From JBGPJM01 sp041485385 (GTDB lineage: Bacteria > Planctomycetota > Phycisphaerae > Phycisphaerales > UBA1924), in assembly GCA_041485385.1 (NCBI GenBank), contig JBGPJM010000008.1:1-52850 (forward strand): a stretch of 52,850 nucleotides of DNA, in the 5' to 3' direction. The notes below the pieces were generated by a model that was not told the origin of the DNA, did no database searches, and worked only from the letters and a program-made list of their open reading frames with translations. Within the stretch, counting starts at the first letter, position 1. Each line of letters starts with the position of its first letter. A program made the translations under genes and the position numbers. This document shows, in pieces, positions 24,537-33,200 of this stretch.

Positions 24537-24962
24537 TCACTCGTGCCGCTCGACGACGAGTCGAACGGTCTTCGCCAGCGAGCCAGAAGCGAGCGCGTTG
24601 ACGAGCCTCTGGTCGGCGGTGATCAGCGGGCACCCGTGCTTGACCGCCAGAGCGATGTAGAGGCAGTCATAGACCGATCGGTCGGTCGACATCGCGATCT
24701 CCAGCGCGGAGCCGACCAGCCCCTCTGAAGACTCGATTTCAACCGGGAGTTGAAGGGAGTCGGCCAGAATCTGAGCCGCTGTCGGTCGATCGATCTCCGA
24801 CCTGCGGAATCGCTTCCACACGACGCTGGCGAACTCGACGCGGAGCAGATCGGGAGCGAGAAACGGCCGTCGCAACCTCAGCAGCGCTCTGCACTCCTCG
24901 GAGTGCTCCTCCTCGAAGAACGCCTTGGCCACGATGCTCGCGTCGATGACAGCCGGGCTCAC
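24537..24962 (-). CDS. vapC: PIN domain toxin, VapC family
   Basis: A 141-residue PIN-domain ribonuclease. The acidic active-site residues are visible in VIDASIVAKAFFEEE (D5-type aspartate), LLRVEFASVVWK (glutamate), SVYDCLYIALA and LITADQRLV. VapC toxins usually cut tRNA or rRNA and are held by VapB. The GTG start at 24962 overlaps the antitoxin stop as GTGA, the normal toxin-after-antitoxin arrangement. It is convergent with ileS, with 7 bp between the stops. Target RNA is unknown. Confidence 0.9.
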   Translation of the reverse strand: MSPAVIDASIVAKAFFEEEHSEECRALLRLRRPFLAPDLLRVEFASVVWKRFRRSEIDRPTAAQILADSLQLPVEIESSEGLVGSALEIAMSTDRSVYDCLYIALAVKHGCPLITADQRLVNALASGSLAKTVRLVVERHE

Positions 24963-25189
24963 CGCTCGCGATCCTCGCGGATCAAGGCGGCGCTGTCGTC
25001 GAACCGCCGACCGGCGAACTTCTTCCGCCAACGGTCGAGCATATCGCCGACCTCCTCGGGCGCCAGCGCGGCGGCGCTCTGGAGAATCGTCTTGGCTTCG
25101 CTCTGCAGCGAGCGTCCGTGACGCTTCGCGCGCGCCTTGAGGCGGTCCACAACCTTGCGATCCAGCCCTCGAACCAGGATTTCACCCAT
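24959..25189 (-). CDS. vapB: FitA/VapB-type antitoxin
   Basis: A 76-residue antitoxin. The N-terminal half, MGEILVRGLDRKVVDRLKAR then HGRSLQSEAKTIL, is the ribbon-helix-helix pattern of FitA-like antitoxins. The C-terminal half (MLDRWRKKFAGRRFDDSAAL) is the part expected to wrap the PIN toxin. GGAG lies 8 nt before the ATG. It overlaps vapC by 4 bp and has a perfect palindrome 31 bp upstream that is probably its own operator. Confidence 0.88.
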   Translation of the reverse strand: MGEILVRGLDRKVVDRLKARAKRHGRSLQSEAKTILQSAAALAPEEVGDMLDRWRKKFAGRRFDDSAALIREDRER

Positions 25190-25219
25190 GACCCGGACTC
25201 CGATGCACCTTCGACGGGT

Positions 25220-25236
25220 GCTAGCATAATGCTAGC
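25220..25236 (-). promoter_or_regulatory. Candidate VapB operator
   Basis: A perfect 8-1-8 inverted repeat, GCTAGCAT-A-ATGCTAGC, 31-47 bp before the vapB ATG. It contains a -10-like TATGCT on the minus strand, so bound antitoxin would block the promoter. Confidence 0.7.
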
Positions 25237-25301
25237 GTACGGCCCGACCCTCGTCCAGAGCAGCGTCACGGGCGTGCGTACGCCCGGGGCGATGCGCCGC
25301 C

Positions 25302-28300
25302 CTACGCCGCCAGCACCAGGTCCGTCACCTGCGCCTGCCAGTTCAGCGTGTCCAGGAAGAACGAGAAGAGGATGACGGTCCGGTTCCCCGGCGCGCCGTC
25401 GGCGGCGATCATGAGCCGGTTGCCGACGGCCGCCGAAGCCAGCGGGAAGTTGGGCGCCGGGCCGCCCGAGACGGTGCTCACGTCCGTGCTCAGCCAGACC
25501 GGGTTGCTCGGCGTCCAGCGGAGCTGGTATAGGTCGCCCATGCCGTTCAGGCCGTAGATGTTGATCCCGCCGTCGGTGGAGACCACCACCTCGGTGCCGG
25601 CGGCGATGACCGGCCCTCCGGCCGCAGCCGTGATGTCCGCGACGTTCCACTGGCTCAGGCCCGGAGCCCACCAATAGGTGACGACATGCCCCGCGGCGTT
25701 CGTGCCGGCGATGTTGAGGCCACCCCACGGCGTGACGTACGCGTCGAGCTGGCCGGTGAGCGTCGGACCGCCGAACGCGGTCGTCATGTTGACGGTCTGC
25801 CAAGCGGTGAGCCCGGGGGCCCACCAGTACACGACGACCTCGCCCCCGGCGTTGAGACCAGCCAGGTTGAGGCCGTCCCACGAGGCGACGTACCCGGCCA
25901 AGCCCTTCTGCAGGGTCGGGCCGTTGAACAGCGCCGTCAGGTCGGAGAACTGCCACTGTGTGAGACCCGGGGCCCACCAGTAGTTGATCGCGTGCCCGCG
26001 GGCGTCGACACCGGCGATGTGGATGGCGCCCCAGCTGGGCTGGTACGTCGTAAGGTCGCCGGTCATGCCGGGGGAGCTCAGCGCGGCGGTGACGTCGGTC
26101 GCGGACCAGGCGCCCGTCCCGATGTTGCCGTCGAAGATCCAGAGGTGGTGGTTGGAGTCGGTAACCGCCAGGTGAACCAGGCCGTCGGCAGTGACGTAGG
26201 GGGTCATGTCGAGGGCCCGGCCGCGGAAGCCGGCGATCGAGGAGACGTCCTGCGTGCTGATCGTGCCCGTGAAGTTGCTGAGGATCCGCGCCGTCGGCTG
26301 GCCGTCGGACGCCAGGCCGAAGGTGACCACCGAGTTGCCGACGTTGATGGAGACCAGGTGCTGCGTCTGGCCGGCGACGGCGCGGGCCTTGAACTTGAGC
26401 ACGACGTCCACGGTGAACGAGGGAAGCGCAAACTGCAGCTTGCCGTCGGCGACGAATACACCGGAGATGGTCGCCAGGGGGGCGGTCGTGCCGGGGGCGG
26501 TGGACCAGGCCTCGATGTCCATGACCTGGTCGGCGCGGAGGTCGTCGATGGTCACGACGCCGTCGGCCACCGCGCCGGCGCTGATGTTGCCGTTCTGCAG
26601 CACGTACACAATGCCCTGCGAGCCATCGCTGATGCCCCAGGACAGCAGCGACTTGCCCGAGCCGCTCCGGACGGACATGCGCCCGGCCAGGTCGCTGTAG
26701 TCGAAGTCGGTGAAGTCGAGCTGCAGCGACGCACCGTTCACGAAGTTGCTGAACGTGTGCTGCAGGTCCCGCATCGTGTCGGTGAGCAGCATGCCGCGGA
26801 ACATCAGCTCGTCGGCGGCGATCCGAAGGCCCATGCCGGCCTGACCGCTGGCCAGCCCCGACCAGATCATGGTCCGGAAGATGGCCTCGTCCTCGGCCTG
26901 GCTGAAACTCGCCGAGTACTGCGGGACGCCGCCCGGCCACGCCGCGCGGTTCATGCCCCACTCGCCGTTGATGATCGGCGCGTGGTCGATGCGGTTGGTG
27001 GTCCAGTAGGCCGTGAAGTAGCCGTTCTCCTGCGCGGGCATGATCGAGCTGTCGAACTGCGGGTTGTTGACGGGCTCGTCGTTCGAGTTGGTGTACAGGT
27101 GTGGCGTGAGGACGTCGAAGTTGCGGGAGTAGAAGTCCAGGCGCGCCACCGGGCCGCGCGGGTCGCGCGTGATCGTCGAGTTCATGACCAGGTGGGCGGG
27201 GTCTTCCTGCTTGACGTACCGGGCCAGCTCCTGCACGTAGACCGCGCGGGTGCGGAACTCGGTCTCCCTCCCCGCCTCGCCGTTGTTGGAGGTCTGCAGC
27301 GTCCATTCATACGAGTCCCACTCGCTGAGGAACTCCCAGCCCAGCAGGTGGTCCCTGGCCGGGCTCGCGGCGACCCAGTCGATCACCGTCTTCATGCGGG
27401 CCTTGGCCAGGACGAGCGTCTGCGGATCCTGGAAGTAGTTGTTGATGGTCGTCAACGGGCCGCCGCGGCTGGCCGCCCACGGGCCCTCCACGCCGAACGA
27501 CTCGTCGTAGCTGAACGTGTCGAACGGGCTGAGGATCAGGTAGATCCCGCGCGACGCGGCCTGCTGCAGGGCGCTCAGGACCAGCTGCTGCATCGCCGGA
27601 TTGAACACGCCGGGGGTGTTCTCGATCCAGTACGTGCCCTGGGGGAGCGGGCCGGGGTTGCCCACGACGTGGGTGTTCTCCAGCTCCAGGTACAGGCGCA
27701 TCGTGTTCACACCGTGCGCCTGGAGGGAGTCGAGGTAGGTCGCGATCGGCTCGGCGGTCGTGTGCGCGCTGTCGGAGAAGTTCAGGAACTGGCTGTTCGC
27801 GTTGTCCCACACCAGGCCCGGGAAGAGCGTGCGGGTGTACTGCCAGGAGATGCCCAGGTGGTCGCCGACGGCGACGAAGGGCGTGCCATCCTCGAACTGC
27901 AGCGTCCGCCCGTTCGGCGACGGGATGACGTTGCCGCGGTAGCCCGGAGCGGGCAGCGCACCGGTCGTGAAGCTCATGCTGTTGGACAGCCCGCCGAGGT
28001 TCCCGGCGCCGTCGACGCCCCGGATGGAGACAAAGTACGTCGTCGAGGGCGCCAGTTCGGCGATCCGCAGCGACTCGCTCAGCCCGCGCAGCCGCGGCAC
28101 GTAGTGGTTGGCGAACACGCCGGCATCCACCCACCTGCCCTCGGTGTCGATCGGCGAGGTCGAGTAGCGGATCTGGTACCCCACGACATGCCCCAGCCCG
28201 CCGGTCGTGCCGGCGGGTGCGGCGAAGTTCAGCTTGGCTCCGAAGGGCGAGACGTCGCTCACGGCGGTGACGTTGATCGCCGCAGGGTGCGCGCCGGCGC

Positions 28301-29171
28301 GGGCGTCGATGAACATCGCCTCGGCGTAGTTCACCGGCCCGTGGATACCGGCCTGGGTGGCGGTGTAGCTGCTCTGCACGCCCTGGACGTGGTCGTCGAT
28401 GAAGTTCGGCACCAGGAAGCGGTCGGCCAGGTCGCGGTGGTCGGTCAAGTCGCGGAAGCCGCCGCTATTGTCCTGGATCATGTCGAAGTTCATGCCGAAC
28501 GTCGTGCCGTGCGCCGGCGCGCCGGTCATGTTCAGCGCGGCCCAGGGAAGGAAGATCTCGGTCACCCAGCCGGTGTCCACGTCGGCGGGGTTGTTGACGG
28601 TGCCGGTCACGACGGTGGCGTAGGCGATCGCGCCCGTGAACGACCCGCCCGGGTTCACGTCGGGCGCGCCGCCGGCGCCGTCGCCGTGCACGTACTTGTA
28701 CCGCCGGACGATGCCGCCGTCGGAGCGGTTGAGGGGGTCGGAAGGGTTGCCGAGGTTGATGCCGAACGCGCGGTCCGCGCCGGAAAAGAACTCGTCGCGG
28801 GAACCGTCCGGGTCGAAGTAAAACGTGATCGAATCGTCCTGCTCGACCTCCCAGCGGTTGCCCGCGCCCGAGCCGATGCCGTCGGCCCAGAGATCCGTGT
28901 CCTGCACCTGGGCGCTGAGGAACAGGCCCGAGTCGTTGTACATCATCCGGATCGTCACGGCGCTGTTCGCACGCGTCGCCTGCGTGCGGAAGACCGTCCC
29001 GGCCGACTGCCAGTCGGCCTCGCTCAGCACGCCGTCGATCACCGCCGCGCCGCGCGGGATGATCCACAGCGGGTTATCCGGAAGGATCGGGTCGGCCGAC
29101 AGGAGGACCCGCGGCTCGAGCGCCTCGGGAAGGAACGCGCTGTCGTGGAAACCATGCGAGAGTCGGGGCAT
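25302..29171 (-). CDS. LEPR-XLL secreted glycoside hydrolase-like protein, 1289 aa
   Basis: Domains in order: the N-terminal LEPRVLLSADP signature (18-28) typical of large exported planctomycete proteins; a CBM9/DOMON-like sugar-binding domain (about 35-250; IDGVLSEADWQSAG, DDSITFYFDPDG); a fibronectin type III domain (about 298-405; LAPSTTYFVSIRGVDGAGN); a TIM-barrel GH5/cellulase-like catalytic domain (about 410-790) with GWEFLSEWD (E613/E617, likely acid-base) and INGEWG (E737, likely nucleophile); a beta-rich linker; and C-terminal repeats of exactly 51 residues marked by YWWAPGL at 1064, 1115 and 1166, with more degenerate copies around them. It probably degrades polysaccharide outside the cell or on its surface. 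Substrate unknown. The ATG at 29171 directly precedes the LEPR region. Confidence 0.82.
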   Translation of the reverse strand: MPRLSHGFHDSAFLPEALEPRVLLSADPILPDNPLWIIPRGAAVIDGVLSEADWQSAGTVFRTQATRANSAVTIRMMYNDSGLFLSAQVQDTDLWADGIGSGAGNRWEVEQDDSITFYFDPDGSRDEFFSGADRAFGINLGNPSDPLNRSDGGIVRRYKYVHGDGAGGAPDVNPGGSFTGAIAYATVVTGTVNNPADVDTGWVTEIFLPWAALNMTGAPAHGTTFGMNFDMIQDNSGGFRDLTDHRDLADRFLVPNFIDDHVQGVQSSYTATQAGIHGPVNYAEAMFIDARAGAHPAAINVTAVSDVSPFGAKLNFAAPAGTTGGLGHVVGYQIRYSTSPIDTEGRWVDAGVFANHYVPRLRGLSESLRIAELAPSTTYFVSIRGVDGAGNLGGLSNSMSFTTGALPAPGYRGNVIPSPNGRTLQFEDGTPFVAVGDHLGISWQYTRTLFPGLVWDNANSQFLNFSDSAHTTAEPIATYLDSLQAHGVNTMRLYLELENTHVVGNPGPLPQGTYWIENTPGVFNPAMQQLVLSALQQAASRGIYLILSPFDTFSYDESFGVEGPWAASRGGPLTTINNYFQDPQTLVLAKARMKTVIDWVAASPARDHLLGWEFLSEWDSYEWTLQTSNNGEAGRETEFRTRAVYVQELARYVKQEDPAHLVMNSTITRDPRGPVARLDFYSRNFDVLTPHLYTNSNDEPVNNPQFDSSIMPAQENGYFTAYWTTNRIDHAPIINGEWGMNRAAWPGGVPQYSASFSQAEDEAIFRTMIWSGLASGQAGMGLRIAADELMFRGMLLTDTMRDLQHTFSNFVNGASLQLDFTDFDYSDLAGRMSVRSGSGKSLLSWGISDGSQGIVYVLQNGNISAGAVADGVVTIDDLRADQVMDIEAWSTAPGTTAPLATISGVFVADGKLQFALPSFTVDVVLKFKARAVAGQTQHLVSINVGNSVVTFGLASDGQPTARILSNFTGTISTQDVSSIAGFRGRALDMTPYVTADGLVHLAVTDSNHHLWIFDGNIGTGAWSATDVTAALSSPGMTGDLTTYQPSWGAIHIAGVDARGHAINYWWAPGLTQWQFSDLTALFNGPTLQKGLAGYVASWDGLNLAGLNAGGEVVVYWWAPGLTAWQTVNMTTAFGGPTLTGQLDAYVTPWGGLNIAGTNAAGHVVTYWWAPGLSQWNVADITAAAGGPVIAAGTEVVVSTDGGINIYGLNGMGDLYQLRWTPSNPVWLSTDVSTVSGGPAPNFPLASAAVGNRLMIAADGAPGNRTVILFSFFLDTLNWQAQVTDLVLAA

Positions 29172-29542
29172 GCGTCGAGGTCCTCGTAGAAGGGCGAACA
29201 AATGGGGACGAGGGAGCCGAACGCCTGCTCTTTGGCTGTTGTCCGGTATCGGCCGGGTTTCTGCCCGCGTGAAGCCCACGTCGGGCGACAGGCAAACGCG
29301 GGCACCGACCTGCGGACCCGTAGCGGACGTGCGGATTGCGCCGGGCTCCGGCGCGCCCGATCTGACGGCCCCCTTATCAGACGACCCAGCCCCGGAGCCT
29401 CGGCGAGCACGTCCGGCCAGCTCGTCGCGGGAGCTCACGCCCGGCCGAAACCGGGCCATGCCCCCGCTTCGACGCGCGCAAAAAAAACGCGGCCGGCCCG
29501 AAAACGGGCGGCCGCGCGTGGAAGAGAGCCCTCAAGCCACGG
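29172..29542. other. Intergenic region upstream of the LEPR-XLL gene
   Basis: 371 bp holding the terminator of the peptidase gene (29480-29516) and presumably the LEPR gene promoter. I see no gene in it. Confidence 0.6.
29480..29516 (-). terminator. Intrinsic terminator of the prolyl oligopeptidase gene
   Basis: On the minus strand, CGCGGCCGCCCG-TTTT-CGGGCCGGCCGCG (one bulge) is followed by eight Ts, 27 bp after the stop codon. Confidence 0.9.
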
Positions 29543-31711
29543 TCAGCGCGAAGCCGGCACGGCGTGCCCCGGCAGCGACGGCTCGAGCCCCAGCACCTTC
29601 ACCAGGAACGCCCACTGGTCGGCGATCTCCTCGATCCGCTTGGCCGTGGGCTTCCCGGCGCCGTGCCCCGCACGGGTCTCGATCCGGATCAGCACGGGGT
29701 TGTCGCACGACTGCGCCTCCTGCGCCGCCGCGGCGAACTTGAACGAGTGCGCCGGGTAGACGCGGTCGTCGTGGTCCGCGGTGGTGATCAGCGTCGGCGG
29801 GTAGCACGTTCCCTTCTTGATGTTGTGGTACGGCGAATAGGCCAGGAGGGCCTTGAACTCGTCGGGCTTCGCGACCGAGCCGTAGTCGGGCTCCCAGAAC
29901 CGACCGGTCGTGAACTCGGTGTACCTGAGCATGTCCATGACGCCTACGGCCGGCAGGCACGCCCCGTACAGCTCCGGCCGCTGCGTCATGCACGCGCCCA
30001 CGAGCAGGCCCCCGTTGGAGGCGCCGGAGATGGCCAGCCGCTTGCTCGAGGTGTACTTGTTCTCGATGAGGTACTCCGCCGCCGATATGAAGTCGTTGAA
30101 GACGTTCTGCTTGCTCGTCTTGGTGCCCGCCACGTGCCATTCGCGCCCGTACTCGCCGCCGCCGCGCAGGTTGGGCACGGCGAAAATGCCGCCCATCTCC
30201 ATCCAGACGAGGACCCCGGGGCTGAACGATGGAGTGATGGAGATGTCAAATCCGCCGTAGCCGTACAGCAGCGTGGGCACGTCCCTGCCGGGGGTCACGT
30301 CCTTGCGGTGCGTGATGAACATGGGGACGCGCGTGCCGTCCTTCGAGGAAAAGAAGACCTGGGTCGTGACATACGCGTCGGGGTCGAACTTCATCGACGG
30401 TTTCTTGAAGACGGTGGACTTGCCGGTGGAGACGTCGAGCCGGTAGACCGTCGCGGGCTGGTTGAAGCCGGTGTAGGAGTAGAAGGTCTCGGGATCGTTG
30501 CGCTTGCCCTGGAAGCCGCTGACCGACCCCAGGCCGGGCAGATCGACGTCGCGCACGGGCTTGCCGGTGACGTCCACGACCTTCACGAGCGAGTGCGCAT
30601 CGTGCAGGTACTGCACGATGAAGTGGTCGCCGACGACGCTGACGCCCTGGATTGCGTCGTCCGACTGCGGGATGATCTCCTTCCAGCTGCTCCTCTCCGG
30701 CCTGGTGATGTCGATGGCGATCATGCGCCGGCGCGGCGCGTTGCCGTCGGTGGTGAACCAGAACACGGGCCCGTCGTGGTCGATGAAGTTGTACTCGGCG
30801 TCCCAGTCCTTCAGCAGCTCCACCACCGGGCCGTCGGTCTTCCCGCCGCGCAGGTCCTTGTAGAAGACGTTGTTGTTGATGTCCTTCGTGCGCCCGATCG
30901 AGAGGACCAGGAACTCGCCGTCGTCGGTCACGCCGGCGCCGAAGGACCAGTTCCGCTCGCCGGGGCGCTCCCACACCACCGTGTCCTTGTCCTGGGCCGT
31001 GCCGAGAAGGTGGTAACAGAGCGCCGGCGGCTCATCGGCCGACTTGAGGGACTGGCCCATCGGCGGCTCCTTGTACCGGTTGTAGTAGAACCCCTTGTTC
31101 TCCTTGTCCCACGAAGCGCTGGTGAACTTCACCCATTTCAGCTCATCGGCGGTCGGCTTGCCGCTCGCCAGGTCGATCACCCTCCAGGTGTTCCAGTCCG
31201 ACCCCGCGTCCGCGATCGCGTAGGCGAGGTACCCGCCGTCGCGCGACGGCGACGTGGGGCCTAGCGCCACCGTGCCGTCCGCGGAGAACGTGTTGGGGTC
31301 CAGCAGCACCGACGGCGCAACATCGATCCTCGGCGTGATCAGCAGCACGCTCTGGTTCTGCAGGCCGTCGTTCCGCGTGAAGAAGTAGTGCCCCCCCTCC
31401 TTGCCGGGGACACCAAACCGCTCGTAGTTCCACAACTCGGTGATCCGCTGTTTGATCGCCCCTCGCTGCGGGATCCCCTCCAGGAACGCGTGCGTGACCT
31501 TGTTCTCCGCCTCGATCCACGCGGCCACCTTCGGCCAGACCTTCGAGCCGAGCGTGTCCGTCTCCTCGAGCCACTGGTACGGGTCCGGGACCTGCACGCC
31601 GTGGTACGTATCGACGTGCTCGACCCTCTCCGTCTTCGGGTAGCTGATCTGCGGAACGGCGACGGCCGATGAGGCCAGGAAGATCGGGAAGAGAGCCAGC
31701 ATCCTTCGCAT
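29543..31711 (-). CDS. Prolyl oligopeptidase family serine peptidase (S9A)
   Basis: A 722-residue peptidase with a signal peptide (MRRMLALFPIFLASSAVA). The N-terminal cap starts YPKTERVEHVDTYHGVQVPDPYQWLE and continues as a seven-bladed propeller; the C-terminal alpha/beta hydrolase holds the triad S565 (GASNGGLLVG), D648 or D649 (ADHDDRVYPAHS) and H683 (AGHGAGKP). The family cuts short peptides after proline. The signal peptide places it in the periplasm or outside. The ATG has GGAG 8 nt upstream, and a strong terminator follows the gene, so it is its own transcription unit. Confidence 0.95.
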   Translation of the reverse strand: MRRMLALFPIFLASSAVAVPQISYPKTERVEHVDTYHGVQVPDPYQWLEETDTLGSKVWPKVAAWIEAENKVTHAFLEGIPQRGAIKQRITELWNYERFGVPGKEGGHYFFTRNDGLQNQSVLLITPRIDVAPSVLLDPNTFSADGTVALGPTSPSRDGGYLAYAIADAGSDWNTWRVIDLASGKPTADELKWVKFTSASWDKENKGFYYNRYKEPPMGQSLKSADEPPALCYHLLGTAQDKDTVVWERPGERNWSFGAGVTDDGEFLVLSIGRTKDINNNVFYKDLRGGKTDGPVVELLKDWDAEYNFIDHDGPVFWFTTDGNAPRRRMIAIDITRPERSSWKEIIPQSDDAIQGVSVVGDHFIVQYLHDAHSLVKVVDVTGKPVRDVDLPGLGSVSGFQGKRNDPETFYSYTGFNQPATVYRLDVSTGKSTVFKKPSMKFDPDAYVTTQVFFSSKDGTRVPMFITHRKDVTPGRDVPTLLYGYGGFDISITPSFSPGVLVWMEMGGIFAVPNLRGGGEYGREWHVAGTKTSKQNVFNDFISAAEYLIENKYTSSKRLAISGASNGGLLVGACMTQRPELYGACLPAVGVMDMLRYTEFTTGRFWEPDYGSVAKPDEFKALLAYSPYHNIKKGTCYPPTLITTADHDDRVYPAHSFKFAAAAQEAQSCDNPVLIRIETRAGHGAGKPTAKRIEEIADQWAFLVKVLGLEPSLPGHAVPASR

Positions 31712-31977
31712 GAGACGCTCCTGAAAACTCCGGTTCGATCGGGACGCGAGCCGCAATGGTATCGCCCCGCCGCCCGGCGACGAGGACCGTGGGCCCCGGT
31801 TCCCATCGGCCGGGCCCGCCGAAGGTTGCAAATAGTCCGATTCGCACTATAGGGAACTAAGCAGGAAACCGCGAGCAGAACAGGCCCGCCGCCTGCCTCT
31901 TCTGCTTACTGCTCACTTCTTACTGCTTCCTTCCCCCTCCTCCGCTCACTGCTTACTGCTCACTGCTCACTTCCGCC
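31712..31977. repeat. Intergenic tract with TTACTGCTCACT micro-repeats
   Basis: From about 31902 to 31976 the sequence repeats short units like CTTACTGCTCACT. The AT-richer stretch at 31828-31870 may hold the promoter of the peptidase gene. No gene is seen. Confidence 0.55.
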
Positions 31978-32976
31978 CTACTGCACAACCCCCTTCGTCA
32001 GCCGCATGAAAGCGGTCTCCAGGTTCACTGCCTCCTCGGTGAACTTCGTGATCCGGAAGCCGTTGTTGATCAGCAGGTTGGGCACGTCCGTGACGTCGAT
32101 CTTGGCGCCCGCGTCCAGGGTCAGGTGGATGATCCGCTCCTGCTGGTTCAGCGCCGCCGCGCCCGTCGGCCCGGCCAGCCTGGCCGTCCCGTTGGCGTCC
32201 GCCAGCGACACCTTCGCGACCCCCGGCAGCTTCTGCAGGAGCTTGGCCGCCTCGACCGCCCGGTCCGCCACGCCGATGTGCACCACGTGCCCCACCCGCG
32301 CCCGCTTGATGATGTCGCCGATCCCCCCCGAGAACAGCAGCTGGCCGCGCTCGATGACCCCGATCGTGTTGCACAGCTCCCCGAGCTCGGGCAGGATGTG
32401 CGACGAGATGATGATCGTCTTGCCCATCCGCTTGAGCTCCTTGAGCAGCTCGCGGATCTCGATCCGGGCCCGCGGGTCCAGCCCCGACGCCGGCTCGTCC
32501 ATCAGCAGCACCTTGGGGTCGTGCAGCAGCACCCGCGCGATCGACAGCCGCTGCTGCATGCCCCGCGACAGCGAGTTCACCTCCGCCGTCGCCTTGTAGT
32601 TCAGGTCCGTCAGGTCCAGCACGTCGCCGACGACCTTCCGGCGCTGCTGGCCATGGATGTTGTAGCACGCGGCGAAGAACTCTAGGTACTCGGTGACGAC
32701 CATGTCCTCGTACGCGCCCATGAAATCCGGCACGTACCCGATGATCGGCCGGATCTGCCGGTTCTGGTACGCCCCGACGCTCAGCCCGTCGATCATCGCC
32801 TGCCCGCTGGAGGGCTTCAGCAGCGTCGCCAGGATCTTGATCGTCGTCGTCTTCCCCGCCCCATTGGGGCCGATGAACCCGAAGCAGTCCCCCTGGTCGA
32901 TCGAGAGGTTGAGCGAGTCCAGCGCCACAAGATCGCCGTAGCGCTTCGTCAGGTTGATCGTCTCGATCATCGGCAC
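31978..32976 (-). CDS. ABC transporter ATP-binding protein (ABC-2 / drug-export type)
   Basis: A 332-residue ATPase. Walker A GPNGAGKT (36-43), Q-loop region YVPDFMGAYEDM, signature LSRGMQQ (136-142), Walker B VLLMDEP with D-loop SGLDPRA, and the switch histidine in SSHILPE. The ~110-residue C-terminal extension after position 220 is typical of the CcmA/NatA subfamily that works with ABC-2 permeases. No permease gene is adjacent, so its partner is encoded elsewhere or is an unrecognised neighbour. The GTG at 32976 has AGGAG 9 nt upstream; the ATG two codons later is possible. Confidence 0.92.
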   Translation of the reverse strand: MPMIETINLTKRYGDLVALDSLNLSIDQGDCFGFIGPNGAGKTTTIKILATLLKPSSGQAMIDGLSVGAYQNRQIRPIIGYVPDFMGAYEDMVVTEYLEFFAACYNIHGQQRRKVVGDVLDLTDLNYKATAEVNSLSRGMQQRLSIARVLLHDPKVLLMDEPASGLDPRARIEIRELLKELKRMGKTIIISSHILPELGELCNTIGVIERGQLLFSGGIGDIIKRARVGHVVHIGVADRAVEAAKLLQKLPGVAKVSLADANGTARLAGPTGAAALNQQERIIHLTLDAGAKIDVTDVPNLLINNGFRITKFTEEAVNLETAFMRLTKGVVQ

Positions 32977-33200
32977 GGGCGGTCGCTCCTGGTTCGCGGA
33001 ACGCTCTTCACCACGGAACCGGCCAGCGGGTCACAAGGAGGTAAGCCGGGACACAGAGCCAGGGGAGGGTCGACCAAGGTCCTGATTCGGACGTCGCGTG
33101 CATCAGGTTCGGTCACATCCTCCTTTACGCAGGATCGCCTCGCCCCTCACACCCAGTTTCGACTCCCCTTTGTGCCTCTGCGGCGAATCCTCGCCGCGCC

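Noticed and set aside
25686..29189. A 1167-codon open frame antisense to the LEPR-XLL gene
   Set aside because: Val/Arg/Gly/Asp-rich composition with no domain, fully opposite a gene with clear domains.
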